From Verrucomicrobia bacterium UBA6015 (GTDB lineage Bacteria; Verrucomicrobiota; Kiritimatiellia; UBA8416): a stretch of DNA of 5,782 bases. The notes below the pieces were generated by a model. It searched no databases, was not told where the DNA came from, and worked only from the letters and a program-made list of their open reading frames with translations. The translations under genes and the position numbers were made by a program. Shown here one piece after another: positions 1-5,513 of the stretch (within the stretch, counting starts at the first letter, position 1; every line of letters starts with the position of its first letter). The stretch covers positions 1 through 5,782 of the forward strand of contig DIZZ01000027.1 of NCBI GenBank assembly GCA_002428045.1. The letters run 5' to 3'.

Positions 1-1
1 C

Positions 2-1558
2 TATCAGGGCGAGGGGCCGGGCATCAGCCTGATCAATGGCGACTATGCCCTTGATCGCCGGTGGCGTTGCGATCCGGCGCGGCTGACCCGGGCCCTGCGT
101 GGCACCCTGTCGGAGATCGATCCCCAGCGCTGGCCAGAGGAGTTCGCGACGGCCGCCCGCTGGGCCATGGGTTACAAGACGGATTGGGCCGTTCCTCTCG
201 CTGAGATCGCCGTGTTCCTCTCGCCGCCCAGTCGCCGAGAAGATCGCATCGCTCTGCTGATCGCCGTCTATGCCCAGGCTGGCCGCAGCACGGCGGCAGT
301 GGCGCTGCTGCGACCCGAGGCGCCTGCCTTGTCGGCTTCCCCTGACGTCGGGCCGCTTCTGTCCGGATTGATGGACAAGGCGACAGAAGCGTCGATGGCG
401 CAACGCAACCCGGCCGGAATGCCTGTCCTAGTCAAATTGCGCGCGTGGGCGTCGGGGAAGGATGCCTCCGGTCAGCCGATTTGGTCAGGAGTCAAAGACG
501 AGCGCCGGGTGCAGATCGCGACCTTTGTTGAAGACTGGGGTTTGCTGGCTGGTAGATTGAGGCTCGATCGCATCAAGGCCAAGACGACAGATGAGCTTGT
601 GCGTTTAGCCCAGTCTACCTACTGGATCTTTGGCTCTGCGCACGGGTTCACCGTCGATCTCATGCTGTATCTGGTCGAGGACCGGAACTGGTCGGGGCAT
701 GTGGTGCGCGGACCCGAACTCGTATGGACCTGCATCCAGGCATATCGCCTGTATGGGGTGCGCTCGATGCCGCTCTGGGTCTGGATGCAGAAGGACGGTC
801 TCTTGAGCCAGTCGAAGGGCAAGGGTCTGTATCATGATTACTTCAACGCGATGGAATCAGGCATCTACGGCTACGATATCGACATCACCGAGGAAGAGAT
901 TCCGGACGCTGCAGTGCGCGCGTATCTCGTCGAGGTCAAGGATGGCATGCTGGTCGCAGCGCAGGTGATCGCCCATGATCCAGACTCCTACGAGCAGTTC
1001 TTGGCGACCTGGGGCCATCGCTACATGGTCGATTACAGCCTTGTGCTGCACCGGCTTGCCCAGGTCGGCCCGGAGTCATACCCGAAGATCGCATCAGTCT
1101 GCGAGGACATCCTGTCGCGCCAGCGTTATGAACACCATGATCGTTTGCAGATCATGCGGAACTATGGCCGCATGTGGTCCGCCTTGGGTTATTGGGGGGT
1201 CCCTCGCGCCTTCGAGAAGGCGCGTGTATTGGCGATGAATATGGATCGGCAACTGCGACTTCATAAAGAGGAATGGATTCGCAGCGAAACGAAGACCGGG
1301 CTCCTGATCCTGTTCAAGGAGATCGCCTGGAATGCACATCACGCCAAAAATCCGGACGAGGCCCGCGCGGTGGCCCAGGCATTTGCTGCTGACCGTTTGA
1401 TCATTGGCGACTTCTCCATGTTTGCTCCCACGCGAAATCTCGACAACGATCGTCGGATGCTTGCCGATGCCACCGCCTCATTCGAGGCGTTGCTGAAGAA
1501 GAATCTATCGAGCACACCATCAGAGAAGTCACCCGCTCATCATGATCATGATCACTAG
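2..1558 (+). CDS. Hypothetical protein with His/Asp-rich C-terminus (5' partial)
   Basis: The reading frame is open from base 2 to the TAG at 1556-1558, giving 518 visible residues. The first in-frame ATG, at 167, lies inside continuous coding-like sequence, so the true start is probably left of the window and 167 should not be taken as the N-terminus. I do not recognise the family. The protein looks soluble and mainly helical, with many Trp, Tyr, Arg and Leu residues and no obvious membrane segment in the visible part. Stretches such as LLIAVYAQAGRSTAAVALL and the later DEARAVAQAFAAD are mildly reminiscent of TPR-like helical repeats, but no repeat period is clear. The extreme C-terminus is PAHHDHDH, which could bind a divalent metal; that is inference only. 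The stop lies next to the start of the following exported-protein gene, so the two are probably co-transcribed. Coding status is well supported by length and by the packed neighbours; function is unknown. Confidence 0.8.
   Translation, partial: YQGEGPGISLINGDYALDRRWRCDPARLTRALRGTLSEIDPQRWPEEFATAARWAMGYKTDWAVPLAEIAVFLSPPSRREDRIALLIAVYAQAGRSTAAVALLRPEAPALSASPDVGPLLSGLMDKATEASMAQRNPAGMPVLVKLRAWASGKDASGQPIWSGVKDERRVQIATFVEDWGLLAGRLRLDRIKAKTTDELVRLAQSTYWIFGSAHGFTVDLMLYLVEDRNWSGHVVRGPELVWTCIQAYRLYGVRSMPLWVWMQKDGLLSQSKGKGLYHDYFNAMESGIYGYDIDITEEEIPDAAVRAYLVEVKDGMLVAAQVIAHDPDSYEQFLATWGHRYMVDYSLVLHRLAQVGPESYPKIASVCEDILSRQRYEHHDRLQIMRNYGRMWSALGYWGVPRAFEKARVLAMNMDRQLRLHKEEWIRSETKTGLLILFKEIAWNAHHAKNPDEARAVAQAFAADRLIIGDFSMFAPTRNLDNDRRMLADATASFEALLKKNLSSTPSEKSPAHHDHDH
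1543..1554. repeat. 12-bp perfect palindrome at the gene 1/gene 2 junction
   Basis: TGATCATGATCA reads the same on both strands and contains two GATC sites. It lies within the codons for the His/Asp tail of gene 1 and also contains one of the possible ATG starts of gene 2 (1548). It may simply follow from the HDHDH codons. An operator or methylation-sensitive site is possible but not shown. Confidence 0.4.
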
Positions 1559-1592
1559 GATGCCCTTGGGCGTCCGATTCAGCGAGAAAACC

Positions 1593-2654
1593 ATGGCCAC
1601 CCCGCGAGTCCTTCACCCCATCACGCCAGTCGTTCTATTGCTGGGCATCGGGTGCCCGATGTGGGCCGGCGGATCGATCAAGATCGACCCCTACTTGCAT
1701 ACGACGCCGCCATGCGAGAAGGACAACGCCGTGGCAGAACTGCAGGTCCGCTGGATTCCATCGGCAACGCAGTCCGGCACGGCGTCCAACTTCAATTGGA
1801 CGGGATCAAAGCCTGGATACACGGTGGTGGCCACGACGGCATCGGCAACGGTGATCCAGGTTTCGCGCAATCCCGTAGGCGGTGTCCGCGCCATCAGTGT
1901 CTCTGCGACATGGGACTTCACCTGGACGAACAGCAAGGGCGAGAGCAAAACCGAGTCGAAAACAGGTTCGGATAGTTCTAGCCTTGAAATCAGGAAGTAT
2001 AATCGCGGCAGCGGGTGGCCGGTGACGCTTTATGAGACGGCAGAAGCGACGAAGAGCAATTATCCCTACTCGTCATCGGATAAGCCGACAGATTCGAAGG
2101 CCATCGAGTTTGGCATAAAATACACGGGCACATCATCTGATGTATGTCACGCGACGTATGTGATGAGCGGCACGGTGACATTCTCTGGGCACACCAAGGC
2201 GGAGGCCGATGCGCCGAAAAAGCCATTTTTTGGGGGCGAGTATCAGTATGCATTTGCGCGCGCCGAGGCGACGGGAACAATCGATGGCACGAATGCCTCA
2301 ACGCAGATTGCAGAGGCGCGATCTGGAACGTTAAGCGTAACATACGGCCAAGGAGGCTCTGTTGGGCTTGACGGAAAAACGCCAGGGGTTTCGATAAGTC
2401 TTGATAGCAGTGCGGAATACATCCTTCCACAAAACACGGGAGAGTTGCCCATATCCGGGACGGCGCCGGTTTCGAAGGATGGAAGCCATGCGCCCGGGAC
2501 GGATCTCCGAGCGACAGAGTCGGGAAGCATGGTCGCAGTAGCCATGATTTCCATGTCGGGTCCTGATGCTCGAGCCAGGGCCACGGCTCGGATTAGGGCC
2601 CTGGGGACTGACGCCAAGATCACCTTCACGCCAGACCGGGCGTCTTGCCCGTGA
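1593..2654 (+). CDS. Exported beta-rich hypothetical protein
   Basis: This encodes 353 residues from the ATG at 1593. In-frame ATGs also exist at 1542, 1548 and 1560; the first two overlap the end of gene 1. I prefer 1593 because it is preceded by AGCGAG six bases upstream and gives a compact signal peptide: Arg5, hydrophobic VVLLLGIG at 13-20, and a possible signal peptidase I site after AGG (25-27). A loose lipobox, LGIGC with Cys21, is an alternative, but Gly at -3 makes it atypical. The mature part is rich in Ser, Thr and Gly with alternating hydrophobic residues (for example TVVATTASATVIQVS at 78-91 and GTLSVTYG at 245-252), suggesting a beta-sandwich or similar secreted fold. A polar low-complexity stretch, GESKTESKTGSDSSS, spans 116-130. 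Three cysteines (41, 185, 352) lie outside the signal region. No family or catalytic motif is recognised. The gene follows gene 1 closely and its TGA overlaps the start of gene 3. The stretch around 2041-2100 is only 50% GC. Confidence 0.75.
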   Translation: MATPRVLHPITPVVLLLGIGCPMWAGGSIKIDPYLHTTPPCEKDNAVAELQVRWIPSATQSGTASNFNWTGSKPGYTVVATTASATVIQVSRNPVGGVRAISVSATWDFTWTNSKGESKTESKTGSDSSSLEIRKYNRGSGWPVTLYETAEATKSNYPYSSSDKPTDSKAIEFGIKYTGTSSDVCHATYVMSGTVTFSGHTKAEADAPKKPFFGGEYQYAFARAEATGTIDGTNASTQIAEARSGTLSVTYGQGGSVGLDGKTPGVSISLDSSAEYILPQNTGELPISGTAPVSKDGSHAPGTDLRATESGSMVAVAMISMSGPDARARATARIRALGTDAKITFTPDRASCP

Positions 2655-3634
2655 GGTCGAATTTCGCGATAGCGCGCCTAGTTAGTCCGAGGATCATTCT
2701 CGGACTGTTGCTGGTCGTTGGTGCGGGTGCGGCAGAGCAATCCGAGCTCAATCATGCGGGCCTCGTCGCGGCGGCTATGGGGGTTCCGCATCTGGCAGCG
2801 CGAGCCGCCAAGGTGCAGGTCCTTGTGGCTCCAATAGTCGAATTGGGGGAGGTGCTTCACCGGCATACGCTTCCGGCGCTTGATCAGAAGACGGTTGAGT
2901 TCCAGTTGCAGGAATGGCTACACTATAATGTCCCATGGGGGACCACCAGCCCGGCCGACCCTGCATTGGATGGCACGGTTCTGTCCTCGCTGCGACGCAT
3001 GGCGACTGCAGCACCGCAGATTGGAGCCTCGATCAAAGCAGATCCGGCGGCATGGAATGCCCATTATATGGCCGTTGCCGAGATTTTCGGTTCGATTGCC
3101 GCAGATAAGCGGCGAGTATTAGTGGAATGGAAGAGGGTGTTCTCGGAGGCCGTTTACCGCGGGTGCCCCTGCTGTGCGTCGGGACAAGGCGCCTCCGCTG
3201 CTGGGCAACTGCGGTTGGATATTTCCCGGGAGTGGGTCGAGCCAGGGTTTATCGGCAAGATCTTTCCGCTGTGGATGAACACCTTCGCCCCGGCCAACCC
3301 GCCACATCATGACTACCGGCTCTATGCGGGTCTGCTCGCGGATCGTGTCGAACATCGCTCGATCAACATAAGTTCGACGTATCATATGCGCAACGCCTTC
3401 AGTACGGCGTTTTCCTACATCGAATCGAAAGGGCGCACCGGAGAGTTCTCTCTGGCCCCCCTGCCGCAACCTGCGTTAGAGGGCATCGTCTCCAATGCTG
3501 TCGAGAAGTTGAATGTCCAACTGTCGGGGCTGTCGCCCGATCGTGTGTGCGCAGAAACGCCAGCCTTGCTGTTGGAGTGGATGATGCGCAGCATCGACGC
3601 GGTTCAGAATGCCCGGCTGGAGGCCGGGAAATAG
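2651..3634 (+). CDS. Exported hypothetical protein with CPCC cluster
   Basis: This encodes 327 residues from a GTG at 2651 that overlaps the TGA of the previous gene as GTGA, the classic arrangement for translational coupling. A TTG two codons upstream (2645) is possible but less convincing. The N-terminus is a signal peptide: Arg2, Arg9 and Arg14, hydrophobic IILGLLLVVGAGAA (15-28), and likely cleavage after AGA (25-27) or GAA (26-28). The mature protein appears helical, with Trp and Tyr scattered through it. Cys172, Cys174 and Cys175 form an RGCPCCASG segment, and Cys300 is the only other cysteine after the signal. Other notable pieces are NPPHHDYRLYAG (217-228) and ISSTYHMRNAFSTAFSY (240-256). 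No known family is recognised. The CPCC cluster could be a disulfide or a metal/heme site, but no standard CXXCH is present. With gene 2 it forms an adjacent pair of exported proteins. It ends at TAG 3632-3634 and faces the minus-strand dehydrogenase. Confidence 0.78.
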   Translation: MRSNFAIARLVSPRIILGLLLVVGAGAAEQSELNHAGLVAAAMGVPHLAARAAKVQVLVAPIVELGEVLHRHTLPALDQKTVEFQLQEWLHYNVPWGTTSPADPALDGTVLSSLRRMATAAPQIGASIKADPAAWNAHYMAVAEIFGSIAADKRRVLVEWKRVFSEAVYRGCPCCASGQGASAAGQLRLDISREWVEPGFIGKIFPLWMNTFAPANPPHHDYRLYAGLLADRVEHRSINISSTYHMRNAFSTAFSYIESKGRTGEFSLAPLPQPALEGIVSNAVEKLNVQLSGLSPDRVCAETPALLLEWMMRSIDAVQNARLEAGK

Positions 3635-3710
3635 CACAACTGATGGTGGAGTGTGGCCATCCGATGCCCAGGCTGTCGGGACAGGATGGGCGGTGGTCCC
3701 TTCAAGGACG

Positions 3711-3734
3711 GAGCGCGGGCGCCCCCGCCCGCTC
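3711..3734. terminator. GC-rich hairpin between convergent genes (possible terminator)
   Basis: GCGGGCG (3715-3721) pairs perfectly with CGCCCGC (3726-3732) across a CCCC loop, and an alternative pairing uses GAGCG with CGCTC at the outer edges. It lies in the 114-base gap between the ends of the convergent genes at 3634 and 3749, where a bidirectional terminator would be expected. No T-tract follows on either strand, so an intrinsic terminator is not demonstrated. The rest of the gap shows nothing recognisable. Confidence 0.3.
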
Positions 3735-3748
3735 GAGAAGGCTTGCAG

Positions 3749-4564
3749 CTATCTCGTGTACACCTGCCCACCGTCAACGACCAGCACCTGGCCGGTCATG
3801 CAGCGGGCGGCGTCGGAGAGCAGGAATACCGCGGCGTTGGCGATGTCCTGCGGCTTGATGTCGCGCTTCAGGGCGGTCAGGCCGATGTAGTAGGGGATCA
3901 CCTCTTCCGGCTTGATGCCCTTCTTCTTCGCCGCTTCGGCAATGTAGGTCGGATTCCAGATCTTCGAGCCTTCGAAGACGTTGCCGGGGGCGATGCAGTT
4001 GACGCGGATGCCGGCCGGGCCGAGCTCCAGCGCCCAGCCGCGCGCCAGGTGCAGCTCGCCGGCCTTGGTCGCGTTGTAGGCGCTGTTGTTCTTCGACGGC
4101 TCGAGGCCGCTCTTGCTGGAGAGCAGCACCATCGCGCCGCCGCCGCCCTGCTTCTTGAACAGGCGCGTCGCCTCGCGGCCGCACAGGAAGTAGCCGGTGA
4201 GGTTGATCTCCAACGCGAAGCGCCACTTGTCGAGCGGAGTGTCTTCCAGGGGGAAGGCGGGCGCGACGCCGGCCGCGCACACCAGGCCGTCGAGGCGGCC
4301 GAAGCGCGCCACGCCGGCGGCGAAGGCGGCCTGCACGCTCGCCTCGTCGGTGACGTTGGTCTTCACCGGCAGGCCCTGGGCGCCGAACTCGGGCGCGACG
4401 GCGGTCAGGCCCGGCTCGTCGATGTCGGCGAGGATGATGTTGGCCCCAGCCTGCTTGAGGCCGCGGGCGATGCCCAGGCCGAGGCCGGAGGCGGCGCCAG
4501 TCACCAGCACGGTGCGGCCGGCAAGGCAGTTCGAGGAGACGGGGGAGGGGGCGGGTTCGGTCAT
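3749..4564 (-). CDS. SDR family NAD(P)-dependent oxidoreductase
   Basis: This is a classical short-chain dehydrogenase/reductase of 271 residues, the usual length for the family. It is expected to be a cytoplasmic Rossmann-fold enzyme oxidising an alcohol or sugar, or reducing a ketone. The nucleotide motif TGAASGLG is at 22-29. Asp47 at the end of the second strand (ILADID) predicts preference for NAD(H) over NADP(H). The usual NNAG is CAAG at 96-99. The catalytic tetrad is visible: Asn121 (EINLTG), Ser150, Tyr163 and Lys167 (YNATK). The C-terminal TGQVLVVDGGQ is typical. The stretch GSKIWNPTYIAEAAKKKGI (199-217) and the following helices resemble, from memory, polyol- or sorbitol-6-phosphate-dehydrogenase-like SDRs and the C-terminal domain of rhamnulose-1-phosphate aldolase/dehydrogenase fusions. 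Substrate is therefore unproven but may be a polyol or deoxysugar derivative. The start at 4564 has AGGA nine bases upstream; a longer in-frame extension to 4801 runs through a palindrome and the esterase gene and is rejected. It lies 118 bases downstream of the esterase on the same strand. Confidence 0.93.
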   Translation of the reverse strand: MTEPAPSPVSSNCLAGRTVLVTGAASGLGLGIARGLKQAGANIILADIDEPGLTAVAPEFGAQGLPVKTNVTDEASVQAAFAAGVARFGRLDGLVCAAGVAPAFPLEDTPLDKWRFALEINLTGYFLCGREATRLFKKQGGGGAMVLLSSKSGLEPSKNNSAYNATKAGELHLARGWALELGPAGIRVNCIAPGNVFEGSKIWNPTYIAEAAKKKGIKPEEVIPYYIGLTALKRDIKPQDIANAAVFLLSDAARCMTGQVLVVDGGQVYTR

Positions 4565-4573
4565 GGTGGTCGG

Positions 4574-4577
4574 TCCT
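4574..4577 (-). promoter_or_regulatory. Ribosome binding site of the SDR gene
   Basis: AGGA on the minus strand lies nine bases before the ATG at 4564. It helps choose this start over the in-frame upstream extension, which would encode a proline-rich sequence foreign to the SDR family. Confidence 0.5.
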
Positions 4578-4593
4578 GGGGACGAAATGGGAT

Positions 4594-4680
4594 TCACAGG
4601 GAGGAACGGAGGCAACGGAGGCGAAGCGATAGGGGGGCGTGGGTTTGTGGCGCCTCTGTTTCCTCCGTTCCTCCGTGTGA
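4594..4680. repeat. Large imperfect inverted repeat, 30-nt arms
   Basis: The left arm 4594-4623 and the reverse complement of the right arm 4651-4680 match at 27 of 30 positions, with an exact core GGAGGAACGGAGG. The loop is 27 bases (4624-4650). It begins directly after the esterase stop codon and ends 29 bases before the SDR start, so a transcript covering both genes would carry a long stable hairpin. There is no T-run after either arm. Palindromes made of ACGGAGG-type words are, from general experience, dispersed between genes in several GC-rich phyla and produce spurious ORFs containing HGGTE-like peptides, as seen here in another frame. A REP-like dispersed element, an RNA-stabilising hairpin or a terminator are all possible. 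Confidence 0.8.
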
Positions 4681-4682
4681 GT

Positions 4683-5432
4683 TCAGGCTTTTCGTCCGGC
4701 GAAGAACGCGGCGTGGGTGTCGAAGGTGGCTGGCAGGCGGGCCTGCCAGTAGTCCCAGTTGTGGGCGCCGGGATGCTCGGTGTAGGTGTGGGCGATGCCA
4801 CGCCGGGTGAGGAAGGCGTGCAGCTTGCGGTTGCCGGGCAGCAGGAAGTCCTCGGTGCCGCAGTCGATGTGCAGGCGTGGCAGGGGGTCGGCCTTCAACG
4901 CCAGCTTGAACAGGTCGGCCGAGGCCGGCACGCGCGCGCCGAAGACCCGGCGCATGTCGTCGCCGAGATGGTCGCCGGGCTTGCGCATGGCCATCAGTCC
5001 AACCGCATCGAGGGCTCCGCTGTGCGAAACCGCGTTGCCGAACAGGTGTGGGTGGGCCAGGGCCAGCTTCAGCGCGCCGTAGCCGCCCATGCTCAGGCCA
5101 CCGATGGCGCGGCCGCGGCGGTTGGCGCGGGTGCGGAAAGTGGCATCGACCAGGGCGACCGACTGCAGGATGTGCTGCTCCCACAGGCGGTGGCCGGGCT
5201 TGTCGTCGTGGTAGAACGACCGCTCGCCGAAGTGCATGGCGACGATCGCGCCGATGCGCTCGGCGTGGCACTCGATGGTCGTGCGGCGCAGCCAGATGGT
5301 GTGGTCGTCGCTGTGGCCGTGCAGTTGGTGGACGACCGGTAGCGGACCCTTGGCGCCCTGCGGTACCACCACCCACATCGTCGCCTGCATGCCGATCGGC
5401 GGGGAGTGGAAGTGGATCTGGTGCAGGGCCAT
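4683..5432 (-). CDS. EstA-like (tributyrin-type) esterase, alpha/beta hydrolase
   Basis: This 249-residue protein belongs to the esterase D / antigen-85-like alpha/beta hydrolase family (Pfam PF00756 type) and resembles EstA tributyrin esterases that cleave short-chain acyl esters. Family landmarks in order are an N-terminal FHSPPIGMQATMWVVVP segment (8-24), the oxyanion region LHGHSDDHTIWLRR (37-50) and ERSFYHD (70-76). The nucleophile motif GLSMGGYGA (112-120) has Ser114, CGTEDF (191-196) has Asp195, and HPGAHNWDYW (220-229) has His224; these three form the expected catalytic triad. No signal peptide is evident, so it is probably cytoplasmic. An in-frame TAG five codons upstream makes the ATG at 5432 the earliest start, and it keeps the conserved N-terminal strand. 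No Shine-Dalgarno sequence precedes it (the upstream bases on its strand are CCTCCCCCGACC), so it may be leaderless or weakly translated. It is divergent from queF and upstream of the SDR gene; a functional link with the SDR is possible but not shown. S-formylglutathione hydrolase is a less likely alternative. Confidence 0.92.
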   Translation of the reverse strand: MALHQIHFHSPPIGMQATMWVVVPQGAKGPLPVVHQLHGHSDDHTIWLRRTTIECHAERIGAIVAMHFGERSFYHDDKPGHRLWEQHILQSVALVDATFRTRANRRGRAIGGLSMGGYGALKLALAHPHLFGNAVSHSGALDAVGLMAMRKPGDHLGDDMRRVFGARVPASADLFKLALKADPLPRLHIDCGTEDFLLPGNRKLHAFLTRRGIAHTYTEHPGAHNWDYWQARLPATFDTHAAFFAGRKA

Positions 5433-5513
5433 GGTCGGGGGAGGCTAGCGGCCGGAACGGCGGGGCAACACGGCCGGGCTTGCCGGGCGCCGACTTCGCG
5501 GTGGGATGCAGGG
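5433..5513. other. Divergent intergenic region, esterase / queF
   Basis: These 81 very GC-rich bases separate the divergent starts and must hold promoters for one or both genes unless they lie within the coding regions. I see no convincing -35/-10 pair on either strand. A direct repeat GCCGGGC occurs at 5473-5479 and 5482-5488, separated by TT. No preQ1-type riboswitch structure is recognisable before queF. Confidence 0.5.

Noticed and set aside
2217..2236. Homopolymer run A5 ... T6 G5 in gene 2 as a possible programmed frameshift site
   Set aside because: The zero frame is open through the gene and continues to the GTGA junction. The codon phase does not fit a standard -1 slippery heptamer.
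1990..2629. Minus-strand open frames opposite gene 2 (146 and 128 codons)
   Set aside because: No motif or good start context; they mirror a plus-strand gene that has a signal peptide and is fixed by the GTGA junction.
4565..4801. N-terminal extension of the SDR to an upstream ATG at 4801
   Set aside because: The extra 79 residues are Pro/Ser/Thr-rich, run through the inverted repeat and overlap the esterase gene. The family length and AGGA site support the start at 4564.
3653..4810. Long plus-strand open frame (385 codons) antisense to the SDR gene
   Set aside because: It is the mirror of a convincing SDR with full catalytic motifs. The translation is Gly/Ala/Arg/Val-rich low complexity, as expected from very high GC DNA.
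4197..5342. Long plus-strand open frame (381 codons) across the SDR and esterase genes
   Set aside because: It is antisense to two well-supported genes and the palindrome, with a low-complexity Val/Gly/Ala product and no motifs.
4594..5376. Minus-strand frame of 260 codons overlapping the esterase
   Set aside because: Shadow frame of the esterase; its end contains an HGGTEETE peptide that is a by-product of the palindromic repeat.
5433..5513. preQ1 riboswitch ahead of queF
   Set aside because: No A-rich tail or short pseudoknot-like arrangement is visible in the GC-rich 81-base gap.
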